A DNA stretch of 64,000 nt. It comes from Paenibacillus auburnensis. Its GTDB lineage: Bacteria; Bacillota; Bacilli; Paenibacillales; Paenibacillaceae. Numbering within the stretch: the first letter of the stretch is position 1; every line of letters starts with the position of its first letter. Below the pieces are notes generated by a model. The model searched no databases and was not told where the DNA came from. It was given only the letters and a program-made list of their open reading frames with translations. Shown here piece by piece: positions 15,758-24,537 of the stretch. A program made the position numbers and the translations under genes. The stretch is from contig NZ_CAKMMG010000001.1 in the NCBI RefSeq assembly GCF_927798115.1, positions 806,001 through 870,000 on the forward strand, given 5' to 3'.

Positions 15758-16879
15758 ATGAAGAAAGTCATCGTCATCGGAGCGGGGATTCTCGGCGCTT
15801 CAACCGCATATCAGCTGGCAAAATCGGGAGCAGAAGTGCTGATTATAGACCGTAAGGATCAAGGGCAGGCGACGGATGCCGCTGCCGGTATCATTTGTCC
15901 CTGGCTGTCGCAGCGGCGTAATCAGGCGTGGTACAGACTGGCAAAAGCAGGTGCACGGTTTTACCCCGGGTTAATTGCGGAACTCCAAAGCGAAGGTGAG
16001 ACAGATACAGGGTATGCGAACGTAGGCGCTTTAAGTATTCATCACGATGTAGAGAAAATCAGCAGGATGCATGAGCGGGCACAAACGAGGCAGGCGGATG
16101 CGCCTGAGATCGGCGGGATTACGGTACTTAATGAAGAAGAAACTCAGAGCCGGTTTCCGTTATTAGCCGGAGGCTACCATTCCGTGCAGATCAGCGGTGC
16201 TTCGCGTATAGACGGGCGTGCGCTGCGTGACGCACTGCTGCGTTCAGCCCAAAGAAACGGGGCCGTCCTGATGTACGGGGACGCAGCACTGCTATTTGAC
16301 AATAATCGTGTCACCGGAGCAGTTGCCGGAGGCAAAAGCTTCACTGCAGACACCGTTATTGTCTGTGCAGGCGCTTGGGCAAATCCTTTGCTGCTGCCCT
16401 TGGGCATCCGCTTCAAGGTTCATTTCCAAAAAGCGCAGATCATGCATGTACAGGTTGCTGACCAACAAGATACCGGTGCCTGGCCGGTAATCATACCACC
16501 TACGGATCAATATCTCCTCTCTTTCGAGGACCGGAAAATCGTCATAGGGGCGACTCACGAAAATGATATCGAAGGCTATGATACAAGGGTCACAGCAGGC
16601 GGGATGCAGGAGATTCTGGATAAAGGCCTGGAGCTTGCACCCGGTTTAGCTGACAGTACTTTTCAGGAGGTCAGAGTGGGATTCCGCCCGTTTACCCCGG
16701 GTTTTCTTCCGGTGATCGGCGCTTTTCCCGGCTGGGAGGGACTTATCACGGCTAACGGACTAGGGGCATCCGGCTTAACGATGGGGCCATTTATTGGCAG
16801 TCAGCTGGCGAAACTCGCACTTGGGTTGGAATTAGATATCGAACTTCATGATTACGATGTTCAAAAAGCAGTCGAGTAG
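15758..16879 (+). CDS. FAD-dependent amine/amino-acid oxidase (DAO family)
   Basis: 373 residues. The N-terminal Rossmann dinucleotide motif is VIVIGAGILGAS, followed by the acidic IIDR. The C-terminal FAD block is VGFRPFTPGFLPVIG followed by NGLGASGLTMGP, typical of D-amino-acid oxidase/glycine oxidase/sarcosine oxidase relatives. It probably oxidises a C-N bond of an amino acid or amine. The ATG at 15758 follows CAGGAGAGG; a nine-codon upstream extension from 15731 was rejected. Same gene run as the amidohydrolase and nitroreductase. Confidence 0.88.
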   Translation: MKKVIVIGAGILGASTAYQLAKSGAEVLIIDRKDQGQATDAAAGIICPWLSQRRNQAWYRLAKAGARFYPGLIAELQSEGETDTGYANVGALSIHHDVEKISRMHERAQTRQADAPEIGGITVLNEEETQSRFPLLAGGYHSVQISGASRIDGRALRDALLRSAQRNGAVLMYGDAALLFDNNRVTGAVAGGKSFTADTVIVCAGAWANPLLLPLGIRFKVHFQKAQIMHVQVADQQDTGAWPVIIPPTDQYLLSFEDRKIVIGATHENDIEGYDTRVTAGGMQEILDKGLELAPGLADSTFQEVRVGFRPFTPGFLPVIGAFPGWEGLITANGLGASGLTMGPFIGSQLAKLALGLELDIELHDYDVQKAVE

Positions 16880-16909
16880 GCTATACAAGAGAGGAAGGTG
16901 CCTCAAGCA

Positions 16910-17395
16910 ATGACAATCATTGACCTAATCAAAACGCGGAGAACCATTAAACAATTCAAGCCTGATGCCATTAGTGAAGAGGCCGTGCTCTCCTGGCTGG
17001 AAGCTGCAAGCTACGCCCCGAATCACCGGATGACCGAGCCTTGGGAGATTCTATTCCTTGGAGCAGAGACTCGAGCCAAGCTGAATCACAAAACAAACTT
17101 TGGCGGTGCTCCAGTCGTTCTTGCCTTATTGTCTAAACCCGCGGCTACTCCGTTTGAACGGGACGAGAATGTAATGGCTGCCGCCTGTTTTGCACAAAAT
17201 TTCTTGTTGGCTGCCCATGAAGCTGGCGTTGGTGCGTACTGGGCATCCTTAGGGGCTTTGCCCCACAATCGTGCCACTCTGGGTGTGCCGGAAGATTACG
17301 ATGTAATCGGTATATTCGGGATCGGCTATCCGGAGGAAGTTCCGGCGCTCAAGCCGAGAAGTCCGCTAGCCTCCAAAATTACTTATTTAACATAA
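16910..17395 (+). CDS. Nitroreductase-family FMN protein
   Basis: 161 residues. The N-terminus MTIIDLIKTRRTIKQF carries the basic FMN-phosphate contact, AAcYAPNHRMTEPW-like residues follow, and GIGYPEEV lies near the end. Family members are FMN-dependent NAD(P)H oxidoreductases or dehydratases acting on nitro compounds, quinones or flavins. ATG 16910 fits the GAGGAAGG site. An in-frame GTG at 16898 would add four residues and lies on that site. It precedes the MarR gene by 31 bases and is probably cotranscribed. Confidence 0.85.
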   Translation: MTIIDLIKTRRTIKQFKPDAISEEAVLSWLEAASYAPNHRMTEPWEILFLGAETRAKLNHKTNFGGAPVVLALLSKPAATPFERDENVMAAACFAQNFLLAAHEAGVGAYWASLGALPHNRATLGVPEDYDVIGIFGIGYPEEVPALKPRSPLASKITYLT

Positions 17396-17426
17396 TGGTA
17401 TGTATGCAAGGGTAGGGGGACAGGCC

Positions 17427-17900
17427 ATGAACAAAGAAGAACAACTCACCACCGGTTTCAGGGACTTATATAACAAGATGGTTTCACTTAATAAAGATAA
17501 GATGGAAGATGCGCTTAGAGGTTATAAAGCTTCTGAAGTACACTGCGTAGAATACATTGGGAAAAATGCAGATTCCAACGTGACAAAGCTTGCGGAATCC
17601 TTTTATATGACTAGAGGTGCCATAAGTAAAATAACAAAAAAGCTCATCGAAAAAGGCCTAATCGAAAGCTTCCAGAAGCCGGACAATAAGAAAGAAATCT
17701 ATTTTAGGCTTACTGCGCAAGGTGAAGTAATATATAACATCCACGAGGGACTGCACCAAGAATTTCAAGAGCGGGATAAGGCCGTTTTTGAACAAGTCAC
17801 TGAGGAGCAAATAAACAGTATGCTTAGCTTTGTAGAGAAGTATAATTCGCATTTGGATGCAGAAATAAAGAAAAAAGGTATGAATATTAAGCCGGAATAA
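17427..17900 (+). CDS. MarR-family transcriptional regulator
   Basis: 157 residues. The winged helix-turn-helix is at ~45-110 (NVTKLAESFYMTRGAISKITKKLIEKGLIE, then the wing PDNKKEIYFRLT). It ends the nitroreductase transcription unit and lies just before an MFS pump whose promoter carries two GTTTCC-GGAAAC type repeats. Repression of that pump, relieved by a ligand, is the simplest reading. Start chosen after GGGTAGGGGGA; an ATG 9 codons upstream has no site. Confidence 0.88.
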   Translation: MNKEEQLTTGFRDLYNKMVSLNKDKMEDALRGYKASEVHCVEYIGKNADSNVTKLAESFYMTRGAISKITKKLIEKGLIESFQKPDNKKEIYFRLTAQGEVIYNIHEGLHQEFQERDKAVFEQVTEEQINSMLSFVEKYNSHLDAEIKKKGMNIKPE

Positions 17901-17926
17901 AATAGAATCATGAAATCAAACCTCAG

Positions 17927-17962
17927 GCAGCCAGGCTCTTAAAAGAGCAGGCTGCTTTTTTT
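17927..17962 (+). terminator. Terminator after marR-like gene
   Basis: Stem GCAGCC/GGCTGC with inner GCTCTT/AAGAGC, followed by seven T residues. Confidence 0.85.
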
Positions 17963-17974
17963 AATTATATTTTT

Positions 17975-18024
17975 GTTGACTAGGAAACAATAATAAGATA
18001 CGATGTTTTTGTTTCCCAGGAAAT
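17975..18024 (+). promoter_or_regulatory. MFS promoter with two MarR-type operators
   Basis: The promoter is TTGACT (17976-17981), 17 bp, TACGAT (17999-18004). Operator-like repeats are GTTGACTAGGAAAC at 17975-17988, over the -35, and GTTTCCCAGGAAAT at 18011-18024, at the expected start site. Both resemble an ideal GTTTCC-TA-GGAAAC palindrome and are 36 bp apart. Binding by the adjacent MarR protein is inferred. Confidence 0.6.
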
Positions 18025-18051
18025 TAAATATAGGTTTTGAAAGGAGAATTC

Positions 18052-19287
18052 ATGTTTAGATCCAGATCAAAACATAAACCAGACGCGGAACAAACCGTAG
18101 ATAAACACGCTTTAATATTCGGTCTTATCTCTGTGTTTCTGTGCGGATTAGGTTTCAGTATCATAGCACCTGTCGTCCCGTTCATAGTACAGCCCTATAT
18201 AACTCATCCGGGAGATCAGGCGATTGCAGTTACGCTGTTGACCTCTGTTTATGCAGTCTGTGTGTTTTTTGCGGCTCCCGTCCTTGGGGCTTTAAGCGAC
18301 AAATATGGCCGTCGTCCACTGCTCCTGATTTGTCTGCTGGGTTCTGCAGCCGGGTACTTCGTTTTTGGCCTGGGTGGAGCGCTATGGGTCCTATTTGCCG
18401 GGCGTATTGTTGAAGGTATAACAGGCGGGAGCATAAGCACCATCTTCGCGTATTTTGCAGACATTATTCCTCCGCACCAGAGAACCAAATATTTTGGCTG
18501 GGTAAGTGCGGTTGTAGGTGCCGGCACGGTGATTGGCCCGACAATAGGCGGATTCCTAGCCAGGTTTGGTTATTCTGTACCCCTGTATTTTGGAGCTTTA
18601 GTCACTTTATTGAATGTGGTGTATGGATTGTTTTTTATGCCTGAGAGCCTTGAAAAGAAGAATAGACTGAAAGAGATTACCTTGATAAGACTGAACCCTT
18701 TTACACAGCTTGCAAACCTGCTTTCCATGAAAAATTTAAGAAGACTGCTGATCTCAGCGTTCCTTCTTTGGATACCAAACGGATCTTTACAGGCCGTCTT
18801 TTCACAATTTACATTGGATACCTTCAGCTGGAAGCCTGCACTTATCGGACTTATGTTTTCAATTATGGGTTTCCAGGATATCTTTTCCCAGGCTTTCATA
18901 ATGCCCAAGCTTTTGAAGAAACTTAGTGATCAGCAGATAGCAATTACCGGAATGGTGTCAGAAATTATTGGCTATAGTCTTATTGCGCTATCCGCTTTAT
19001 TCTCCTTCTATCCGCTTATGATCGCAGGCATGTTTATTTTTGGTTTTGGTGATTCGATCTTTGGGCCTTCATTCAATGGAATGCTCTCCAAGTCTGTAGA
19101 TTCCAGTGAACAAGGAAGGATTCAAGGAGGCAGCCAGTCTATTCAGGCTTTGGCAAGAGTGATCGGTCCCCTCATCGGAGGTCAGATCTATGTTTCGCTT
19201 GGGTCTGCCTCACCCGCTTTTATGGGGATGATCCTTATCGCAGCAGCAATACCTGTTTTGTACAAAAGAACGTATGTAAAGGTGTAG
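18052..19287 (+). CDS. MFS multidrug/tetracycline-type efflux transporter
   Basis: 411 residues with 12 predicted membrane helices. The MFS motif A block lies between helices 2 and 3 (GALSDKYGRRP), and motif C in helix 5 is GAGTVIGPTIGG, typical of DHA1 drug:H+ antiporters such as TetA. It acts in the cytoplasmic membrane to export drugs or metabolites. The ATG at 18052 follows AAAGGAG; the in-frame TTG at 18037 lies before the site. Probably controlled by the upstream MarR protein. Confidence 0.9.
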   Translation: MFRSRSKHKPDAEQTVDKHALIFGLISVFLCGLGFSIIAPVVPFIVQPYITHPGDQAIAVTLLTSVYAVCVFFAAPVLGALSDKYGRRPLLLICLLGSAAGYFVFGLGGALWVLFAGRIVEGITGGSISTIFAYFADIIPPHQRTKYFGWVSAVVGAGTVIGPTIGGFLARFGYSVPLYFGALVTLLNVVYGLFFMPESLEKKNRLKEITLIRLNPFTQLANLLSMKNLRRLLISAFLLWIPNGSLQAVFSQFTLDTFSWKPALIGLMFSIMGFQDIFSQAFIMPKLLKKLSDQQIAITGMVSEIIGYSLIALSALFSFYPLMIAGMFIFGFGDSIFGPSFNGMLSKSVDSSEQGRIQGGSQSIQALARVIGPLIGGQIYVSLGSASPAFMGMILIAAAIPVLYKRTYVKV

Positions 19288-19379
19288 CGATTTAAATGAT
19301 GGCACGAAACTCTTGGTTGTAGATTCAATGATACGGTTAATAATTGGCAAACAGGACTCTGTAGAGGAGGGACTTGCCA

Positions 19380-19613
19380 ATGGAAGATCAGCGCAAGCAT
19401 CAAATTCATACGACCCCAAGTGAAGATGGCGGTTGGGATAATCAGGAGGGCGGCGGCAAGAAGCTCAGCCATCACCGCACCAAGGAACAGGCAGAAAAGG
19501 CCGGGAAAAGGGAAGCGATAAAAGCCCAAACGGAGCTGAAAATTCATAACAGGGACGGTAAAATATCCGATTCAATCAGCTACGGAAACGATCCATATCC
19601 GCCCAAAGGATAG
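19380..19613 (+). CDS. Small DUF2188-like protein
   Basis: 77 residues, hydrophilic. The N-terminal half carries histidines and W-D-N, then HHRTKEQAEKAGKREA, and it ends in GRISDSISYGNDPYPPKG-like residues. This layout (a strand, a helix of Lys/Ala/Glu, then I-x-x-x-x-S-Y-G-x-D-P) is that of DUF2188. The function is unknown. The start follows GAGGAGGGA, 6-7 bases before the ATG. Confidence 0.75.
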   Translation: MEDQRKHQIHTTPSEDGGWDNQEGGGKKLSHHRTKEQAEKAGKREAIKAQTELKIHNRDGKISDSISYGNDPYPPKG

Positions 19614-19636
19614 AAACCCCGGTCATTCTTCCGGAT

Positions 19637-19676
19637 ACCCGCATTGTGGAGGCTAGTTGTCCATATGCGGGTTTTT
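19637..19676 (+). terminator. Terminator after the DUF2188-like gene
   Basis: 8-bp stem ACCCGCAT/ATGCGGGT with a 20-base loop, followed by TTTTT. Confidence 0.7.
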
Positions 19677-19776
19677 GCTGCGGATTGAGAATTAATTTTT
19701 TCATGAATTTAGGCTAAAAGGGGATTCTAAATAATGAGAGAACTCTCAAATCCTAAATGTGATGAGGACGGAATTC

Positions 19777-21219
19777 ATGAACCAAGCTTCAGATAAGGCC
19801 CAGGAGGGCAAAAAATTAAAATGGTGGCAGCTAAGTTTATTAGGAGTAGCCGGAACCATAGGTACAGGGTACTTTCTTGGCTCGGGCCTCGCGATCACGA
19901 TTGGCGGACCCGCAGTACTGCTAGTCTACACTTTAGCGGCAATTGGAACCTATATGGTATTTGATGCATTGGCCCGAATGACGGCACAACATCCCGAGCA
20001 GGGCTCCTTCCGGTCCTATGCCAAAAAGGCTTTCGGCAGCTGGGCCGGATTCGGGAGCGGCTGGGTATACTGGTTCTCAGAACTATTGATTATGGGGAGT
20101 CAGCTCACGGCCTTGTCCATCTTCTCCCGTTTCTGGTTCCCGGCTGTGCCGATGTGGATCTTTGCTGCTGGTTTTGCCGTCTTGGGCCTGTGCATTGTTT
20201 TCTTTGGCAATAAAGGGTTTGACCGGGTTGAAAATGTGCTGGCTGTCATTAAAGTGGCTGCTATTCTGATGTTCCTGGTTATTGCAGTAGCTCTACTGGC
20301 CGGATGGATTGGCGGCGGCAAGTATACACCAAAACTTCCGTTAAGTATGCCTGAACTGTTGCCGTCAGGGACGATTGGATTATGGTCAGCCTTTATTTTT
20401 GCTTATTATGCCTACGGCGGCATAGAAGTGCTCGGTATTATGTCCTACAGGCTTCAGAAACCTGAGGAGGCCCCCAAAGCGGGCAAGGTAATGCTGCTGG
20501 TCCTGGCTGTGTTATATGTCCTGTCCATCGGACTGGCTGTGACGATGGTACCTCTAAAGGCCTTCAATCCGAAGGAAAGTCCGTTTGTGCTTGCCCTGCG
20601 GAGTGACCACTTGGCTTTTGTGCCGCATGTATTTAACGGTGTGTTAATTGTTGCCGGATTCTCTACAATGACCGCATCGCTCTATGCTATAACTTCCATG
20701 ATGCTCACGCTTGCCCAGGAAGGAGATGCCCCAAAGGTTTTCTCGAAGAAACTGAAGGATAAATATCCGCTATACGCCCTTTGCCTGATTGCTTTCGGTT
20801 TGCTGGGTGCAATCATGATGTCGCTGTGGTTACCGGGTAAGGTATATGAATACATTACTACAGCCGCCGGACTTATGATTTTGTATAACTGGTCCTTTAT
20901 CCTGCTCTCATCAGCAAGACTGCTTAAGCCGGATAAATTAAGCGGAATTAAACGCTGGATCGGATTATTGCTGATTGGTGCAGCGGTTGCGGGCACGCTT
21001 TTTCATGCAATCAGCCGTCCGGGATTCTACATTAGTCTGTTGATTGTTGCTGTAATTGCTTTAAGTGACTTCATTGTTCAGAGGGTGCGGAAAAAGCATT
21101 CTGCCGGTACTTCAGACCAGGAAGCTAACCCTGATATAATGACGGGTGCACACCATAGCCTGCCTGGCGGGCCTGAGTTCCGGATTAAAGGCATCCGGCT
21201 GCGTAAGAATAAGGTTTAG
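19777..21219 (+). CDS. Amino-acid permease, APC superfamily
   Basis: 480 residues with about 12 hydrophobic helices. The first helix has the APC substrate motif GTIGTGYFLGSGLAI, followed by GPAVLLVYTLAAIGTYMVFDALARMT and EQGSFRSYAKKAFG. It is a proton- or sodium-coupled importer of amino acids in the cytoplasmic membrane; the substrate cannot be read. The C-terminus is a hydrophilic tail of ~45 residues. The ATG at 19777 follows GAGGA. Upstream in-frame codons from 19759 lie before that site. Confidence 0.9.
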   Translation: MNQASDKAQEGKKLKWWQLSLLGVAGTIGTGYFLGSGLAITIGGPAVLLVYTLAAIGTYMVFDALARMTAQHPEQGSFRSYAKKAFGSWAGFGSGWVYWFSELLIMGSQLTALSIFSRFWFPAVPMWIFAAGFAVLGLCIVFFGNKGFDRVENVLAVIKVAAILMFLVIAVALLAGWIGGGKYTPKLPLSMPELLPSGTIGLWSAFIFAYYAYGGIEVLGIMSYRLQKPEEAPKAGKVMLLVLAVLYVLSIGLAVTMVPLKAFNPKESPFVLALRSDHLAFVPHVFNGVLIVAGFSTMTASLYAITSMMLTLAQEGDAPKVFSKKLKDKYPLYALCLIAFGLLGAIMMSLWLPGKVYEYITTAAGLMILYNWSFILLSSARLLKPDKLSGIKRWIGLLLIGAAVAGTLFHAISRPGFYISLLIVAVIALSDFIVQRVRKKHSAGTSDQEANPDIMTGAHHSLPGGPEFRIKGIRLRKNKV

Positions 21220-21848
21220 CTGAAAAAGAGCAGCCGGGCAGCCTGTACGCCAAAGTAAAAGCCAAATACAATCAAGGATAGGCCTGATAAGACAGAGATC
21301 CCCCGCAATACCCGTACGGTCAGCATTTTGCGGAAAATACTGGAGGCAGCAGCCATGGTTACATCCCAAAGCAGAATGCCGAGTACAATCGCTCCGCTGT
21401 ATAGTAATAATTGCTGCATCGGATACTCACTGGCGGCCTTGGCCAGAATCGAGCCGTAAATGCCCAGCCAAAACAGGATGGAGAGGGGATTGAACAGCGA
21501 CATCAGGAATCCAGACAGATAGGATCTGAAGAGAGAAGCCTCACTTCCTCTCATTTCCATTGCGGTAATTTCTCCAGTGTTTCTGATGCTGTCCACACCG
21601 GTATAGACCAGGACAAAGAAACCAAACAACCATAAGAAGGCTTTCACAAACGGCGCGTCAAGCAGATGAATCATACCGAAATAAACGAGCAGCATGTAAA
21701 TGATATCGGCGCTTATCGCCCCCAGGCCGACAGCCCAGGCATGCCAAAACCCGCCGCGCAGACCCTTGTCCAGCTGCGCTGCATTAATAGGGCCCAGAGG
21801 CGCCGAAAGGGATAACCCCAGAAAAATGTACCCGATAAAAATATTAAT
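21216..21848 (-). CDS. LysE-family amino-acid exporter with an AUU start
   Basis: 210 residues, the normal length for LysE/RhtB exporters, with six hydrophobic segments. The N-terminus reads INIFIGYIFLGLSLSAPLGP, which contains the family signature SAPLGP(I/V)NA. The only plausible initiation codon is ATT at 21848-21846, placed 8 bases after a perfect AAAGGAGG; there is no ATG, GTG or TTG in the first 50 codons. The first internal ATG (21695) would delete the signature and the first helix. It exports amino acids through the cytoplasmic membrane. The stop overlaps by four bases with the end of the convergent APC permease gene. Confidence 0.85.
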   Translation of the reverse strand: MNIFIGYIFLGLSLSAPLGPINAAQLDKGLRGGFWHAWAVGLGAISADIIYMLLVYFGMIHLLDAPFVKAFLWLFGFFVLVYTGVDSIRNTGEITAMEMRGSEASLFRSYLSGFLMSLFNPLSILFWLGIYGSILAKAASEYPMQQLLLYSGAIVLGILLWDVTMAAASSIFRKMLTVRVLRGISVLSGLSLIVFGFYFGVQAARLLFFS

Positions 21849-21903
21849 GGTGTCGTCCTCCTTTTTTAGATAGTCTATTCTGCAAAAGGACGATGTAGGA
21901 CAA

Positions 21904-21937
21904 CCAAAACAAAGGCCCGCGAAAGATCGCGGGCCTT
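21904..21937 (-). terminator. Terminator after the DUF3231 gene
   Basis: 10-bp stem AAGGCCCGCG/CGCGGGCCTT with a 6-base loop. In the minus direction it is followed by TTTGTTTT. Confidence 0.85.
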
Positions 21938-21972
21938 CTTTACTTCCAAATATGGCAGGAAAAGCTCAATAC

Positions 21973-22494
21973 TTAAGCATTAACAGGTTCTGGTCTTTTT
22001 ACTTGAAGCGGTGGTGGAATGAGCCAGCCCTTTTTCTTGGACAGATGAAGGACCTTAAGGCCGATGCCGGCTTTGGTCAGATGATATTTGCCAAACAAAG
22101 CCCCGATATCTTCACGGATCGATTGGCCCATCATTTGGCTGCAGGCCACAAGACCGGCTGCATTATCAGCTGCAAGTTTGGCTGCGATTTCGGGATCTGT
22201 AAACCGCGCACCAACAGGAATATCCTCCAGCTTAGCTTCTGGCCGGTTCGGATATACCGGAGCCGAAGCCAGCCCTTGCTCTGCCAGCAACGCATCACAT
22301 TCACTGATTTCCAGTTCCGCCTGATCAATCATCGAATTTAGTACTTTTTTGAGATCATTGTCACCTGCATGATACAAAAAAGCCCGGTAACAAGAAAGTG
22401 CACCCTTAGCCACCATAGAGGCTTGCCATACCCCGTAGACTTCACCATAATGCATCGGTTCTTCTTTTGGATTGCCGCCTAAAATTCCTGTCAT
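21973..22494 (-). CDS. DUF3231-family protein
   Basis: 173 residues, alpha-helical with ferritin-like spacing of His and Glu/Asp (for example HYGEVYGVW, HAGDNDLKK, DQAELEISECDALL). This pattern is that of DUF3231 proteins of spore-forming Bacilli, some of which are spore-associated; no enzymatic role is established. The ATG at 22494 lies 6 bases after AAAGGAG. A TTG two codons earlier is too close to the site. Monocistronic. Confidence 0.8.
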   Translation of the reverse strand: MTGILGGNPKEEPMHYGEVYGVWQASMVAKGALSCYRAFLYHAGDNDLKKVLNSMIDQAELEISECDALLAEQGLASAPVYPNRPEAKLEDIPVGARFTDPEIAAKLAADNAAGLVACSQMMGQSIREDIGALFGKYHLTKAGIGLKVLHLSKKKGWLIPPPLQVKRPEPVNA

Positions 22495-22590
22495 AATCAA
22501 GCTCCTTTGACGTTAAATTTGAACCATAGTTAGCATACCCATTAAGGCGGATCATCTTGCGTAATTTTCACTAATGAATAAGGTATGGAT

Positions 22591-24252
22591 CTACACTTCA
22601 ATAATGATTGGGAGTATCATTGGCCGCCGTTTCGTCCGCTCATACAGAAATTTGCCTAAGATTTCTTTGATGGTCTGCTTCATAATGCTCCATTGGCCAA
22701 GATCGGCCTTATTCATTTTCTCCAGTGTTGCTGCGACCAATTGATTGATCTCTTCCATCAGCGTGTCTGAATTGCGTACGTAAATGAAGCCGCGGGAAAT
22801 GGTATCTGGTTCATTCAGCAGCCGGCCATCGGCTTGGCTTAATGTGATTACTGTAATCAGGACACCGTCTGCAGACAATTGGCGCCGGTCGCGCAGGACC
22901 ACATTCCCGATGTCGCCAATTCCAAGCCCGTCGACAAAAATTTGCCCAGCAGGCACCCGGCCTGATTGGCGGACAACACCGCCAGATGACTCCACAAGCT
23001 CACCATTCTTAAGCAGGAAGATTTTATCCCCATCGACACCGACAGCTTCTGCCAACAGGCGGTGATGGTGCAGCATGCGGTATTCCCCGTGAATCGGAAT
23101 AAAGTATTCCGGCTTCATTAGCGTCAACATCAGCTTTAACTCCTCCTGGCTGCCATGCCCGGAGACGTGAAGTTCACTTCGGGAGCCATAAATGACTTTA
23201 GCACCGAGTATATAGAGGTTGTCGACAATCCGGGACACATTGCGTTCATTTCCGGGAATCGGATTAGCGGCGAGCAACACGGTATCTCCGGCACTGATAC
23301 TCATCTGCCTGTTACTCGAATTCGCCAGACGGGACAAAGCTGCCATCGGTTCGCCTTGGCTACCTGTACACATCACGGCCACCTCATGCGGCGGCAACTT
23401 GGCTGCTTCTGCGGGTTCAACGAGCATACCTTCCGGAATGTTCAGATAGCCCAGTTCCTGGGATACGGCTACAACATTGACCATGCTTCGGCCAAGCAAG
23501 GCAAGCTTGCGTCCGGTCAATACCGCGGCATCCACAATTTGCTGCAGCCGGTGGACGTTGGAAGCGAAGGTAGAGACAAAAATTCTGCGGTCCGCTTTTT
23601 GGAAGGCTTCTTCCATATGGGCGCCTACGAGCTTCTCGGATGGAGTAAATCCGGGACGTTCAGCATTTGTGCTCTCCGAGAGCAGAAACCGGACACCTTT
23701 TTTGCCGATGTCAGCCATTTTATGTATATCCGGGTACTGCCGGTTGACGGGGGTCATATCAAATTTGAAATCGCCTGTATGCACTACCGTCCCTTCCGGT
23801 GTATCAAAGACCACGCCCAGGCAATCCGGAATACTGTGATTCGTGTTAAAGAAGGACACTGAAATGGAACCAAAGGTGAGAACGGAATCCGAATCAATGC
23901 GATTCAGGCTGGTCTGGCGGAGCAGTCCATGCTCCTTGAGTTTATTCTCAATGAGTCCCAGTGTCAGACGTGAAGCGTAGAGCGGCAGGTTTAATTGCTT
24001 GAGAAGATATGGAATGCCGCCAATATGATCCTCATGCCCATGTGTCACAATCAGGGCTCTTAACTTGTCGAGATTATTCAATAAATAAGCAACATCGGGT
24101 ATGATCAGATCAATGCCAAGCAGACTCTCATCCGGGAATTTAGAGCCGCAGTCAATCACAATAATGTCATCTCCGTATTGCAGGAAATACATATTCTTGC
24201 CAATCTCATGAACCCCTCCTAATGCTGCGATCCACAACCGTTCCTCAGCCAT
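22591..24252 (-). CDS. Ribonuclease J
   Basis: 553 residues. A metallo-beta-lactamase fold with the motif HGHEDHIGG (H71, H73, D75, H76), then NTNHSIPDC and HTGDFKFD, the beta-CASP region FVSTFASNVHR, and the late SGHGS and PIHGEYR motifs. RNase J is a 5'-3' exonuclease and endonuclease that matures rRNA and degrades mRNA in Firmicutes. Whether this is the J1 or J2 paralogue cannot be fixed from one copy; all metal ligands are intact. Monocistronic, 338 bases or less from its neighbours. Confidence 0.95.
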   Translation of the reverse strand: MAEERLWIAALGGVHEIGKNMYFLQYGDDIIVIDCGSKFPDESLLGIDLIIPDVAYLLNNLDKLRALIVTHGHEDHIGGIPYLLKQLNLPLYASRLTLGLIENKLKEHGLLRQTSLNRIDSDSVLTFGSISVSFFNTNHSIPDCLGVVFDTPEGTVVHTGDFKFDMTPVNRQYPDIHKMADIGKKGVRFLLSESTNAERPGFTPSEKLVGAHMEEAFQKADRRIFVSTFASNVHRLQQIVDAAVLTGRKLALLGRSMVNVVAVSQELGYLNIPEGMLVEPAEAAKLPPHEVAVMCTGSQGEPMAALSRLANSSNRQMSISAGDTVLLAANPIPGNERNVSRIVDNLYILGAKVIYGSRSELHVSGHGSQEELKLMLTLMKPEYFIPIHGEYRMLHHHRLLAEAVGVDGDKIFLLKNGELVESSGGVVRQSGRVPAGQIFVDGLGIGDIGNVVLRDRRQLSADGVLITVITLSQADGRLLNEPDTISRGFIYVRNSDTLMEEINQLVAATLEKMNKADLGQWSIMKQTIKEILGKFLYERTKRRPMILPIIIEV

Positions 24253-24357
24253 ATCATTATCCCTCCTTATATAGTTATCCGTAGTATGGGTAGAGCAATG
24301 GATAAGTATCCATTTTTCTCTTACAGCGGATTATGGCTTTAGGATGTATAAGATGGA

Positions 24358-24537
24358 TTGACTTTTCTGTCTTTTAAATATATTGTAGACACATTAAGTC
24401 TGTAATTGATGAGGGATTCTCTGCCTCCTGCAGCTCCTATATACTGCTTGGAGGGAACCAGAGGGATTTCATTGTTAAATTACAGTCTTAATATATCCTT
24501 AATATACTTTATAGAGAAAGAGTCAGGTGGATATGGA
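24358..24537 (+). promoter_or_regulatory. Promoter and folded leader of the DHA2-type MFS gene
   Basis: Promoter TTGACT (24358-24363), 17 bp, TATTGT (24381-24386), in the 285-base gap after RNase J. The ~145-nt leader can form one long hairpin: CTGTAATT/AATTACAG, CTCTG/CAGAG, CCTCC/GGAGG and GCAG/CTGC nested around the loop CTCCTATATA. No known riboswitch consensus fits and no U-tract follows. Confidence 0.5.

Noticed and set aside
23155..23862. Plus-strand 235-codon ORF inside the RNase J gene
   Set aside because: It lies entirely in the antisense of a complete RNase J with all metal motifs and lacks a ribosome site.
24406..24537. N-terminal extension of the DHA2 transporter by 44 codons
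   Set aside because: It has no ribosome site and overlaps a long RNA hairpin. The natural MFS start follows AGGTGG at 24538.
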